DNA of 64,000 bases, taken from Mycobacterium sp. GTDB lineage: Bacteria; Actinomycetota; Actinomycetes; Mycobacteriales; Mycobacteriaceae. Below the pieces are notes generated by a model. The model saw only the letters and a program-made list of their open reading frames with translations, did no database searches and was not told the origin of the DNA. Positions 51,858-60,200 of the stretch are shown one piece after another (position 1 is the stretch's first letter; the number at the start of each line of letters is the position of its first letter). The stretch covers positions 1 to 64,000 of the forward strand of contig JAHFVD010000040.1 in NCBI GenBank assembly GCA_023264735.1, read 5' to 3'. A program made the position numbers and the translations under genes.

Positions 51858-51943
51858 TACGGGCAAGTTTCGAGACGCGTTATCGCAAAGATAAACCGCG
51901 CTCACTTTGCCCGCGGGGGCCATGTGAGAACTCGGCGGCTGAT

Positions 51944-51960
51944 GTAACACTTGTCAACAT
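51944..51960. promoter_or_regulatory. Candidate TetR half-operator at the tetR start
   Basis: Reverse complement ATGTTGACAAGTGTTAC shares ATGTTGACA and a TAC end with the two motifs found before the efflux pump gene. It runs into the ATG of the TetR gene, suggesting autorepression. Confidence 0.45.
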
Positions 51961-52570
51961 GGCGACCGCCTCCTATCACCACGGCAACCTGCGTCAGGCG
52001 CTGCTCGAGCATGGGGTGGCGCTGGCCCGCGCGGGTGGTCCCGACGCCGTGGTGTTGCGCGATGTCCAGCGCCTGGCGGGCGTGAGTAACTCGGCCGCCT
52101 ACCGCCACTACGCCGACCGTCAAGCGCTGCTGGGGGCGGTAAAAGCCCACGTCATGACTCAGATGGGCGCGACGATGGCGGCGGCGTTGGACGCTGTCGG
52201 CGCCGGTGAGTCCCGGCAGGACCGGGCGCTGGCGCGGTTCCGCGCCTGCGGCCAGTCCTACATCGACGTCGCGGTGGCCGAGCCGGGCCTGTTCCGCACG
52301 GCGTTCGCACCGGACGGCGCCGAACTCGACGAGGAGGCGGTGCCGGCCGACCGCCATCCGTTCCTGATCCTGCGTGCCAGCATTGACGAGCTCGTGGCGG
52401 CCGGCCTGCTCGCCGAGGACAGGCGGGATGGTTTCGACGAGGCGGCCTGGGCCGCCGTCCACGGCGCGGCGACGCTGTTCCTCGACGGCCCGCTGGACAT
52501 GGCGGGCAGCGAGCGCCGGCAACTGATCACCGACCGGCTGCTCGACGTCGTCGGCGCGGGCCTGGGCTAG
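51959..52570 (+). CDS. TetR family transcriptional regulator (efflux-linked)
   Basis: A 203-residue TetR protein with the helix-turn-helix at about residues 33-57 (LRDVQRLAGVSNSAAYRHYADRQALL) and a TetR_C-type ligand domain containing GQSYIDVAVAEPGLFRTAF. It is divergent from nasN over about 100 bases and 72 bases before a drug-efflux MFS gene on the same strand. Repeated ATGTTGAC motifs before both genes suggest it controls itself and the pump. Confidence 0.88.
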   Translation: MATASYHHGNLRQALLEHGVALARAGGPDAVVLRDVQRLAGVSNSAAYRHYADRQALLGAVKAHVMTQMGATMAAALDAVGAGESRQDRALARFRACGQSYIDVAVAEPGLFRTAFAPDGAELDEEAVPADRHPFLILRASIDELVAAGLLAEDRRDGFDEAAWAAVHGAATLFLDGPLDMAGSERRQLITDRLLDVVGAGLG

Positions 52571-52574
52571 CCAT

Positions 52575-52591
52575 ATGTTGACAGCGCTAAC
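52575..52591 (+). promoter_or_regulatory. Candidate TetR site 1 upstream of the MFS gene
   Basis: ATGTTGACAGCGCTAAC contains a TTGACA that may be the -35 element. With site 2 it forms an inverted repeat, 15 of 17 positions matching, with 22 bases between arms. Confidence 0.6.
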
Positions 52592-52613
52592 CTCCGCTGG
52601 CACGCTCGCGGAT

Positions 52614-52630
52614 GTTATCGCCGTCAACAT
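52614..52630 (-). promoter_or_regulatory. Candidate TetR site 2 upstream of the MFS gene
   Basis: On the minus strand this reads ATGTTGACGGCGATAAC, the inverted copy of site 1. It ends 12 bases before the MFS ATG. Confidence 0.6.
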
Positions 52631-52642
52631 GAAGGTTCGCCC

Positions 52643-54205
52643 ATGTCCGTCGACACCCGCTCACCCGAATCGCTGCACAGCGGACCCCGGCGCGTCCGAC
52701 CCATCGCCATCCTCGCGGTGGTCCTGGTGGCCGCGCTGGCCATCACCGTCGAGACCACGATCGTCAATGTCGCTCTGCCAACGCTGAATTCGTCGCTCGG
52801 TGCCTCCACGAAGGCACTGCAGTGGATCGTCGACGCCTACAACCTGGCGTTTGCCGCCCTGGTGCTGGCCGGTGGCACTGTCGGTGACCGGTTCGGCCGC
52901 CGCGGCACCCTGATCGCCGGCCTGATTCTGTTCGCCCTCAGCAGCATCGGCGCCGCGCTCTGCACGTCGACCGGGCCACTGATCGGCATGCGGCTGGTGA
53001 TGGGTGTGGCCTCGGCGCTGATCTTTCCCACGACGCTGGCGATCATCACCGACACATTCCGGGATCCGCGGCAGCGCGCGGCCGCCATCGGGGTGTGGGG
53101 CGCGGTCACCGGCTTGGGCGTGGCCATCGGACCCATCCTCGGCGGCGCGCTGCTGGAAGGGTTCTGGTGGGGCAGCCTGTTTCTCGCGCTGGCACCCATC
53201 GCACTGGCTGCCGCGCTGGCCGCGCCGTTCGTCATTCCTGCCGCCTCCCCTGACCGGCAGAACCGGCTGGACGTGGGTGGACTCGTGCTGTCGGTGATCA
53301 TGCTGGGTGCGCTGGTCTACACCATCATCGAAGCACCGGACCGCGGCTGGGCCAGCGCACCGACGCTGGGCGGCTTCGCCGTCGCACTCGGTGCCGCGGT
53401 GGGCTTCGCGTGGTGGGAACGCAGGCAACACGAGCCGCTGATCGACGTCAGCCTGTTCACCAACCTGCGATTCAGCGCCGCCAGCGGTGCGGTGACCGTC
53501 GCCTTCTTCGCCCTGTTCGGATTCATCTTCCTGATCACGCAGTTCATGCAACTGCTCCAGGGCTACAGCCCACTGGAAACCGGCGTGCGCATCCTGCCCG
53601 TCGCACTGTCCATCGCCGTCGGCTCGATACTCGGCACCCGCCTGGCGGTGACCCGGATCGGCACCAAAATCGTTGTCTTCGTTGGCCTTCTGCTACTGGC
53701 CGCATCGTTCGGGTGGATCGCGGCAAGCGATCTGAGCATCACCTACCCGACGATGGCCATGCAGATGGTGCTACTCGGCGGCGGGCTCGGGCTCACCACC
53801 GCACCGGCCACCGACTCGATCATGGGGGTCGTGCGCCCCGAGCAGGCCGGCGCGGGGTCCGCCGTCAACGACGCCACCCGTCAGGTCGGCGGCACCCTGG
53901 GTGTCGCGGTGATCGGCAGCATCTTCTCGACGCTCTACATCCGGCACCTGGCCGACAGCCCGGCGCTGGGTGCCATGCCACCGTCCGCGCAGGCCGTTGC
54001 CCGGGAAGGCCTGGCCCAAGGGCTGGCGGTATCCGGCCAGGCACCCCCACCATTCGCTGCCGCCGTCCGCGGTGCGGTCGACACCGCGTTTCTGTCCGGC
54101 TTTCAGGCCGGGTGCCTGACCGCCGCCGCGGTCTGCCTCGCCGGCGCGGTGTTCGTGCTGGCAGTGCTGCCCGCGCACCCGAGAATGGCATTATCCGAAT
54201 CTTAG
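52643..54205 (+). CDS. Multidrug efflux MFS transporter (DHA2, 14 helices)
   Basis: A 520-residue drug:proton antiporter of the EmrB/QacA (DHA2) class with about 14 membrane helices. Motif D1 appears as IVNVALPTLNSSLG, motif A as GTVGDRFGRRGTLIAG, motif C as GVAIGPILGGALLE, and the late RPEQAGAGSAVNDATRQVGGTLGVAVIGS block is typical. AAGG lies 8 bases before the ATG. Inverted ATGTTGAC motifs and the upstream tetR suggest induction by a drug or metabolite, identity unknown. Confidence 0.92.
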   Translation: MSVDTRSPESLHSGPRRVRPIAILAVVLVAALAITVETTIVNVALPTLNSSLGASTKALQWIVDAYNLAFAALVLAGGTVGDRFGRRGTLIAGLILFALSSIGAALCTSTGPLIGMRLVMGVASALIFPTTLAIITDTFRDPRQRAAAIGVWGAVTGLGVAIGPILGGALLEGFWWGSLFLALAPIALAAALAAPFVIPAASPDRQNRLDVGGLVLSVIMLGALVYTIIEAPDRGWASAPTLGGFAVALGAAVGFAWWERRQHEPLIDVSLFTNLRFSAASGAVTVAFFALFGFIFLITQFMQLLQGYSPLETGVRILPVALSIAVGSILGTRLAVTRIGTKIVVFVGLLLLAASFGWIAASDLSITYPTMAMQMVLLGGGLGLTTAPATDSIMGVVRPEQAGAGSAVNDATRQVGGTLGVAVIGSIFSTLYIRHLADSPALGAMPPSAQAVAREGLAQGLAVSGQAPPPFAAAVRGAVDTAFLSGFQAGCLTAAAVCLAGAVFVLAVLPAHPRMALSES

Positions 54206-54224
54206 GTTTCGGGTGCCCGAAACC
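54205..54224. repeat. Perfect inverted repeat at the end of the MFS gene
   Basis: Arms GGTTTCGGG and CCCGAAACC are separated by TG. It begins in the MFS stop codon and ends 5 bases before the -10 element of the next small gene. It could be a terminator without a U tract or an operator for the small gene. Confidence 0.5.
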
Positions 54225-54228
54225 GCGC

Positions 54229-54234
54229 TATAGT
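54229..54234 (+). promoter_or_regulatory. -10 element of the small membrane ORF
   Basis: TATAGT followed by 6 bases and an ATG, with no ribosome site: a leaderless-type promoter. Confidence 0.5.
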
Positions 54235-54240
54235 CGAGCC

Positions 54241-54438
54241 ATGACGAGCTTGGACCAGGTGCAGATCGCGGGCGTACCGTGGCCGCGCTACAAGCTGGTC
54301 GCGCTGGCACTCGGTCTGATCGTGTTCGCCGTCGTCGGCCTGGTCACCGTTAGTGCGGCGCCGGCCGTCCTGCTGGCCGCGGGCACCTCGACGGTGGTCT
54401 GGCTGGCCTTCGGCCTACGCCGTCCGCGCCGCCGCTAA
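54241..54438 (+). CDS. Small membrane protein (65 residues), function unknown
   Basis: A 65-residue ORF with two hydrophobic segments (about 19-38 and 42-58) and a strongly basic end (LRRPRRR). The start is supported by TATAGT six bases upstream. It follows the MFS gene and may be co-transcribed or have its own promoter, with a palindrome between them. Its stop overlaps the convergent SRPBCC gene by 4 bases. I do not recognise a family. Confidence 0.6.
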   Translation: MTSLDQVQIAGVPWPRYKLVALALGLIVFAVVGLVTVSAAPAVLLAAGTSTVVWLAFGLRRPRRR

Positions 54439-54830
54439 CGCTCCAGAATTCGTTTCAAGGTGGCCAGGTCGGCCGTCACCGCCGCCGCGTCGGCCGCATA
54501 GTCTTCGTCGGACATCTCGGGCCTGCGCCGCAGCGTGAACACCACCTCGCACCAGTCCTTACCGGCGGGCACCACCCGCAGCGGATTGAAGACGGGCTCG
54601 CCGGACGGCAGATTGACCACGTGGTCGAGCACACCGAGATCGTTGGCCGGGGTGAATTCGATGGTGATCTCCCCCATCGGCGACTGCGCCACCCAGGTGT
54701 CGCCGACCTTGGTCAGCTCGCTGCGAGCCAGGCCCGCCGCCCACTCGGGCAAGTGCGCCGGATCGGCGGCGTAGCGGTACACGTCGATCGCCGAGCGATT
54801 GATCCACGCGCTGAGGTGCTGGGATTCCAT
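54435..54830 (-). CDS. SRPBCC family protein
   Basis: A 131-residue START/Bet v1-like domain protein: N-terminal INRSAIDVYRYAADPAHLPEWAAG is the usual strand-helix-W pattern, followed by a beta sheet (FTPANDLGVLDHVVNLPSG) and a C-terminal helix. It probably binds a hydrophobic ligand. It starts 10 bases after the merR stop on the same strand, so it is likely in one transcript with the regulator. Confidence 0.82.
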   Translation of the reverse strand: MESQHLSAWINRSAIDVYRYAADPAHLPEWAAGLARSELTKVGDTWVAQSPMGEITIEFTPANDLGVLDHVVNLPSGEPVFNPLRVVPAGKDWCEVVFTLRRRPEMSDEDYAADAAAVTADLATLKRILER

Positions 54831-54840
54831 GGCTCCCACG

Positions 54841-55179
54841 TTACTGACACGCCATCGCCCACTCGATGATTCCGCGGGCCCGCGCCAAAGTTGCGATCTG
54901 CGTGTCGATCTCGGCGAGCTTGGCCTGCGCCAGCGCTCGACTGGCGGGCCGCCCCGGCGCGTCGTCATCGAGCAGCACGGCGATTTCGTCGAGCGTGAAC
55001 CCGGCCGCCTTGCACAACCCGATCACCTCGAGCCTGCTGAGCACCGCGTCGTCGTAGCGGCGCTGCCCGCCGGCGCGCGACGGCGGCGTGAGTAGCCCGA
55101 TCTTCTCGTAGTACCGCAGCGTGGTCGGGGCGACATCGGTGCGGCGTGCCACCTCGCCGATGCTCAGTGCAGTGCTCAT
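54841..55179 (-). CDS. MerR family transcriptional regulator
   Basis: A 112-residue MerR protein: winged helix-turn-helix SIGEVARRTDVAPTTLRYYEKIGLLTPP...GQRRYDDAVLSRL, then a dimerisation helix. The C-terminal part has one cysteine (MACQ end) and no clear metal-binding pair, so the signal is unknown. GGAAGG precedes the ATG by about 5 bases; a GTG two codons earlier is also possible. It is divergent from a F420-dependent oxidoreductase over a MerR-type dyad. Confidence 0.88.
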   Translation of the reverse strand: MSTALSIGEVARRTDVAPTTLRYYEKIGLLTPPSRAGGQRRYDDAVLSRLEVIGLCKAAGFTLDEIAVLLDDDAPGRPASRALAQAKLAEIDTQIATLARARGIIEWAMACQ

Positions 55180-55204
55180 GGTCACCTTCCACCCGCAATG
55201 CTTG

Positions 55205-55224
55205 ACTTGGAGCCAACTCTAAGT
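55205..55224. promoter_or_regulatory. MerR-type dyad between merR and the F420 oxidoreductase
   Basis: ACTTGGAG-CCAA-CTCTAAGT is an inverted repeat with one mismatch per arm pair, preceded by TTGACT (-35) overlapping its left edge. Such dyads in a stretched spacer are typical of MerR-activated promoters. It faces the plus-strand oxidoreductase gene. Confidence 0.6.
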
Positions 55225-55238
55225 CCTTGACTGTCTCC

Positions 55239-55673
55239 ATGGATTCCTTGCGCGCCAGCCGCTACGCCCAGCTGCGGACCTACCGTCGCGACGGCCGCCC
55301 CGTCGACACCCCGATCTGGTTTCACCGGGACGGCACCACGCTGGTGTTTCGCACCAAGATCGGCCCCAAGACCAAGCGGATCGCGAACGACCCACGCGTC
55401 GAGCTGCGGGTGTGCGACTACAAGGGCCGGGTCCCCGACTCCGCTCCCACCCTCACCGGGCGAGCCGTCGTCCTGTCCGGCGAGGACGCCGAACGGGCCA
55501 ACCGGCAACTGCACGCCCGGTACGGCTGGCAGTACAACCTCGTCCCGCTGTTGCACCTGCCCGGCGTCAAGAACGTCGACGCCAGCCTGCCGTTGCGGGA
55601 GAAGTGGCAGCGCCTAAGCAATCGCAACGTGTGGCCCGAAAGCGCCATCGTGCGGGTGGACCTAGCCGCCTAG
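55239..55673 (+). CDS. PPOX-class F420-dependent oxidoreductase
   Basis: A 144-residue split-barrel flavin/deazaflavin-type protein of the actinobacterial PPOX/FDOR-B class. It shows the pattern RYAQLRTYRRDGRPVDTPIWF, the cofactor-binding stretch RTKIGPKTKRIANDPRVELRVCDYKG, and a C-terminal domain. It is predicted to use F420H2 on an unknown substrate and to be activated by the divergent MerR protein. Its TAG stop lies in the left terminal repeat of the 160-bp element that follows. Confidence 0.85.
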   Translation: MDSLRASRYAQLRTYRRDGRPVDTPIWFHRDGTTLVFRTKIGPKTKRIANDPRVELRVCDYKGRVPDSAPTLTGRAVVLSGEDAERANRQLHARYGWQYNLVPLLHLPGVKNVDASLPLREKWQRLSNRNVWPESAIVRVDLAA

Positions 55674-55832
55674 TGTCCTGAGTCATTAATTCGCCAACCC
55701 CGGGAGTCGCCCGAATCGGCCCCCTTCACGCGCCGAGCGTGGTTGTTATCGTTGATTTTTCGTCGATCTTCCCCGACAACCCGCACGCTCGGCGGTCGGG
55801 ACCACTGCGAACGAACTAATGACTCAGGATAC
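55673..55832. mobile_element. MITE-like element with terminal inverted repeats and TA duplication
   Basis: A 160-bp non-coding element. Including flanks, its ends CTAGTGTCCTGAGTCATTA and CTAGTATCCTGAGTCATTA (inverted) match in 22 of 24 positions. It is bounded by TA on both sides; removing it with one TA leaves CTAG, in which the two convergent genes would share stop codons. Inside, a perfect 11-bp stem CGCCGAGCGTG/CACGCTCGGCG (55731-55741, 55784-55794) continues as GTTGT/ACAAC. There is no transposase. TA duplication suggests mobilisation by an IS630/Tc1-type enzyme. Confidence 0.7.
55731..55794. repeat. Internal stem-loop of the MITE-like element
   Basis: Perfect 11-bp arms CGCCGAGCGTG and CACGCTCGGCG enclose a second short pairing GTTGT/ACAAC and a T-rich loop. 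As RNA this would fold stably from either strand and could act as a bidirectional terminator between the convergent genes. Confidence 0.6.
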
Positions 55833-56245
55833 TAGGCGTCAAGTAGCAGTTGCACCGTCTCCCGCAGCTCGGCAAGGCGTTGCCGACCCAGGACGTGCTC
55901 CCAATGCTGTTCGACAGCAAGGGCATTGGCGCGCATCACACGCAAGACCTCCCACCCTCGCGGCGTCAACGCGATCAGCAGTACTCGCGCGTCGGTATCG
56001 TCCGGAGTGCGCACGACGTAACCGTGCGCTTCCAACGCTTTGACGGCCTGCGCTACCGCCTGCCGACTGACGTTGAGGCGGTCGGCCAGGCCCGAGGCAT
56101 GCAGTGCGCCACCGGCCAGCGGAACGAGGGCCACCGCCTGTGCGGGTCGCACGCCATCGAGACCGGCCGCGGCGAACGCCGCACGCAAGCCCGGACCGCC
56201 GCTGGCGGCAAGCATGTGCACCAGAGCCGGCACGGTGGGGTTCAC
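55832..56245 (-). CDS. MarR family transcriptional regulator
   Basis: A 137-residue MarR protein with the winged helix ASGLADRLNVSRQAVAQAVKALEAHGYVVRTPDDTDARVLLIALTPRG. The GTG start (VNPTVPAL) is preferred because relatives begin near there and a CACACT -10-like element lies 8 bases upstream; a TTG 16 codons earlier is possible. It is divergent from an esterase lipoprotein gene over two TTGACAA repeats that are its likely operator. The stop codon lies in the right terminal repeat of the 160-bp element. Confidence 0.87.
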   Translation of the reverse strand: MNPTVPALVHMLAASGGPGLRAAFAAAGLDGVRPAQAVALVPLAGGALHASGLADRLNVSRQAVAQAVKALEAHGYVVRTPDDTDARVLLIALTPRGWEVLRVMRANALAVEQHWEHVLGRQRLAELRETVQLLLDA

Positions 56246-56274
56246 GACGTACGAGTGTGCCAGAGCCGACAGCT

Positions 56275-56293
56275 TTGACAAGTATATTGACAA
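56275..56293. promoter_or_regulatory. Tandem TTGACAA sites and leaderless promoter of the lipoprotein gene
   Basis: TTGACAA occurs twice with a 12-base period; each copy is itself a near-palindrome (TTG-A-CAA). TATATT between them is a -10 element 7 bases before the lipoprotein ATG, so that mRNA is probably leaderless. MarR binding here would repress it. Confidence 0.55.
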
Positions 56294-56295
56294 AT

Positions 56296-57228
56296 ATGAG
56301 TCTTCGGATCAGGTTGATCGGCGTGATCGGCGCCGTCGTGTTGCTTGTCAGTGGATGCCTGGGCGGCAGCCGCGCCACGGCCACCCCCGCCGGCGACGTT
56401 CCCGTCGGGCAGTCCACCCATTCGCTCACCATCGGCGATACGACCCGGACGTTTCGCATCTACCGGCCTGACGGGATATCCGCACCGGCACCACTGGTGG
56501 TGATGTTGCACGGCGGATACGGCGACGGAGCCCAAGCCGAACGCGCCTATCACTGGGATGCTCAGGCAGAAGCCGGGCACTTTGTGGTTGCCTATCCCGA
56601 CGGGCTGAATCGGGCGTGGAACGCCGGGTCGTGTTGTGGCCAGCCTGCGCGAGCCGGCGTGGACGACGTCGCGTTCGTCAGCGCTATGGTGGGCGCGATC
56701 GAGCAGCAGGTCCCCGTCGACAACACCCGCGTGTTCGTCACCGGGATGTCGAACGGAGCCATGATGGCGCTCCGATTAGCTTGCCAGAGCACTCTTTTCG
56801 CCGCGGTGGCACCTGTTGCGGGCACCCAGCTGACCGATTGCTCCAATGCTGTACCCACCTCGATCCTGCAAATCCACGGCACCGCTGACGACCGAGTACC
56901 CTACGGCGGCGGCCCGGGCAAGATGCTCACCGCATCAGGTGCGCCCAGAATCGACGGGCCTTCGGTGGAATCGGTCAACTCCACCTGGCGCTCGAAGGAC
57001 GGCTGCGCGCCGCCGGTTTCCCTGAACAGTGGCGACGTCGCGACTCAGCGAGCCGACTGCCCCGACGGCCGCACCGTCGAGCTGATCACCATCGCCGGCG
57101 CCGGCCATCAATGGCCCGGCGGGATCGGGAATCAGCTGGTAGAGAAGATCGCCGGCCTGCCGCCGCCGTCGACAGCGTTGGACGCGACCGCCACGATCTG
57201 GCAGTTCTTCGCCCAACACCATCTCTGA
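56296..57228 (+). CDS. Esterase lipoprotein, PHB depolymerase family (LpqC-like)
   Basis: A 310-residue exported lipoprotein with lipobox LLVSGC (Cys21) after a hydrophobic signal segment, so it is probably anchored outside the membrane after Lgt processing. The alpha/beta hydrolase has the oxyanion segment VVMLHGGYGDG, nucleophile Ser152 in GMSNGAMM, an acid in HGTADDRVPYGG and the base His in GAGHQWPG. It resembles feruloyl esterase/PHB depolymerase-type LpqC. It is divergent from marR and convergent with dnaE1, 6 bases apart. Confidence 0.88.
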   Translation: MSLRIRLIGVIGAVVLLVSGCLGGSRATATPAGDVPVGQSTHSLTIGDTTRTFRIYRPDGISAPAPLVVMLHGGYGDGAQAERAYHWDAQAEAGHFVVAYPDGLNRAWNAGSCCGQPARAGVDDVAFVSAMVGAIEQQVPVDNTRVFVTGMSNGAMMALRLACQSTLFAAVAPVAGTQLTDCSNAVPTSILQIHGTADDRVPYGGGPGKMLTASGAPRIDGPSVESVNSTWRSKDGCAPPVSLNSGDVATQRADCPDGRTVELITIAGAGHQWPGGIGNQLVEKIAGLPPPSTALDATATIWQFFAQHHL

Positions 57229-57234
57229 GCGGCG

Positions 57235-60200
57235 CTAGCCGCCCAGGCAGCCGGGGCCCAGTAGCGCCTTCAGGTCACCCATCAGCGCCGAGGAAGGCGT
57301 CACCCGCAGCGACTGGTCGAGTTCCAGTGTGGTGATGCGATCGCCGCTGATCAGCCGCAGGTGCACCTGGGAGGTGCCGGGATGGCGGGCCAGCACCTGC
57401 TTGAGCGCGGTGACCTTGTCGATGGTGCACTGCCGGGTGGGCAGACTCACCGCAACCGGCCGGTCCACCTGCGCGTTCGAAAAATCAGGCACGACAAGCT
57501 CATTGGCGATCAGGGAGATCCGGTCGTCCTGGATGCGCACCTTGCCACCGACGAGCACCACCGCGTCGTCGGCGATCTCGGCGCCGAACATCGTGTAGGT
57601 CTGCGGGAAGAACATCACCTCGATGCCGCCGGTGAGATCTTCCAACTGCGCTGAGGCCCAGGGCATTCCGTTCTTGTTGACCCGCCGGTTGACCCCGGCC
57701 AGGATGCCGCCGACGCGCACCTGGGTGTCGTTGGCGACGTCACCGCCGAGGATGCCGGGGATCTGGGTGTCGACCTGTGCGGCAAGCAGGTGTGCCACCC
57801 CGTTGAGCGGATGCCCGGAGACGTAGAGCCCCAGCATCTCCCGCTCGAGGGCGAGCTTGTGCTTGTCGTCCCACTCCTCGTCGGGCACCCGGATGGTGAA
57901 CGCTGCGTCCCCGGCATCGCCGTCGCTATCGCCACCGCCGAACAGGTCGAACTGACCGATCGCCTCGGCCTTCTTGGTGCCCAGCACCGAGTCGACGGCG
58001 TCGGTGTGGATCAGGAACAGGCCCTTGCGGGGATGACTCAGCGAGTCGAACGCCCCTGCCTTGACCAAGGATTCGGTGACTTTCTTGTTGCAGGCCGAGA
58101 TGTCGATCTTGTTCAGGTAGTCCGAGAAGTCGGTGAACTTGCCCTTGTCGTTGCGGGTCGCGACCAGCGAGCTGACCACGTTGGCACCGACGTTGCGGAC
58201 GGCACCCAGCCCGAACCGGATGTCGTTACCCACCGAGGCGAAGTTCTGCACCGACTCGTTGACGTCGGGTGGCAGCACCGTGATACCGAGGCGACGGCAG
58301 TCCGCCAGGTAGACGGCGGCCTTGTCCTTGTCGTCACCGACCGAGGTGAGCAGCCCTGCCATGTACTCGGCCGGGAAGTTGGCCTTGAGATAGGCCGTCC
58401 AGTAGGACACCAGCCCGTAGCCGGCGGCGTGCGATTTGTTGAACGCGTAGCCGGCGAACGGCAGGATGGTGTCCCACAGTGCTTTCACGGCCTTCTCGGA
58501 GAAGCCGTTGGCGGTCATCCCCTCCTTGAAGCCCTGATACTCGGCTTCGAGGACCTCAAGCTTCTTCTTGCCCATGGCTTTTCGCAGCGCATCGGCCTTA
58601 CCCATCGAGTAGGAGGCGACCTTCTGCGCGATGAACATGATCTGCTCTTGGTAGACGATCAGGCCGTAGGTCTCCGACAGGATCTCCTTGAGCGGTTCCT
58701 CCAGCTCCGGGTGGATCGGCTTGATCGCCTGCCGGTTGTTCTTGCGGTCGGCGTAGTCGTTGTGGGCGTTCATGCCCATCGGGCCCGGCCGGTACAACGC
58801 CAGCACGGCGACGATGTCGTTGAACTCGGTGGGCTGCATGCGGCGCAGCAGGTCTCGCATCGGGCCGCCGTCGAGCTGGAACACGCCCAGGGTGTCGCCA
58901 CGTCCCAGCAGTTCGTAGGCCTTGGGGTCGTCGAACGGCAGCGCGTCGAGATCCAGGTCGATGCCGCGGTTGGCTTTGATGTTCTCGATGCAGTCGCCGA
59001 TGATCGTCAGGTTCCGCAGCCCGAGGAAGTCCATTTTCAGCAGGCCGATGGCCTCACACGACGGGTAGTCCCAGCCGGTGATGATCGCGCCGTCCTGCGG
59101 CCGCCGCCACAGCGGGATCGCCTCGATGAGCGGCTCGGAACTCATGATCACCGCACACGCGTGCACGCCTGCGTTGCGAACCAGGCCCTCCAGGCCGCGC
59201 GCGGTCTCGTAGATGGTGCGCACGTCGGGATCGGTGTCGATCAGGGCGCGGACCTCGGCGGCCTCCTTGTACCGCTCATGGGTGGGATCGGTGATGCCCG
59301 ACACCGAGATGTCCTTGGCCATGATCGGCGGCGGCAGCGCCTTGGTGATCCGGTCGGCGATCGCGAAGCCCGGCTGGCCGTAGTGGACGCGCGCCGAATC
59401 CTTCAGTGCCGCTTTGGTCTTGATGGTGCCGAAGGTGATGACCTGGGCCACCCGGTCGCTGCCCCACTTCTCGGCGGCGTAGCGCACCATCTCACCGCGG
59501 CGGCGGTCGTCGAAGTCGATATCGATATCGGGTGCCGACGGGCGCTCCGGGTTCAGGAAGCGCTCGAACAGCAGCCCGTGCGGGATCGGGTCGATATTGG
59601 TGATGCCGAGCGCGTAGGCCACCAGCGACCCGGCGGCCGATCCGCGGCCGGGTCCCACCCGGATGTCGATCGAGCGGGCGTAGTTGATCAGGTCCGCGAC
59701 GATCAGAAAGTACGACGGGAAACCCTTGCCGCAGATGACGTCGATCTCGAAGCTGGCGCGCTCGGTGTACTCCGGCGGCACCGAATCCGGAAAACGCCGC
59801 CGCAGACCGGCTTCGACCTCGTGGCGCAGCCAGCTGCCCTGGTCGTGGCCGTCGGGCACCGGGAAGATCGGCATCCGGTCCGTCGGGGTCCACACGTCGG
59901 CGTAGGACTGCACCCGCTCGCCGATCAGCAGCGTCGAATCACAGGCCTCGGGCACCTCGGCGTCCCACAGCGCGCGCATCTCGGCGGCCGACTTCAGGTA
60001 GTAGCCGTCGCCGTCGAACTTGAACCGGTTCGGGTCGGAGAGCGTCTTGCCGGTCTGGATGCACAGCAGCGCTTCGTGGTTGTGCGACGCATCGCGGGTC
60101 ACGTAGTGGCAGTCGTTGGTGGCCAGCGCCGGGATGCCGAGCTTGCGGCCGACCTCGAGCAGGCCCTCGCGGACCCGGCGCTCGATCGACAGCCCGTGGT

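Noticed and set aside
47817..51947. 1376-codon plus-strand ORF opposite nasN
   Set aside because: Composition is low-complexity Gly/Val/His/Arg and no motif is seen; the minus-strand frame is a clear molybdopterin/diflavin reductase.
53410..54438. Open frame running through the MFS gene into the small membrane ORF
   Set aside because: The upstream part is a shadow of the MFS gene; only the last 65 codons have their own promoter-like signal.
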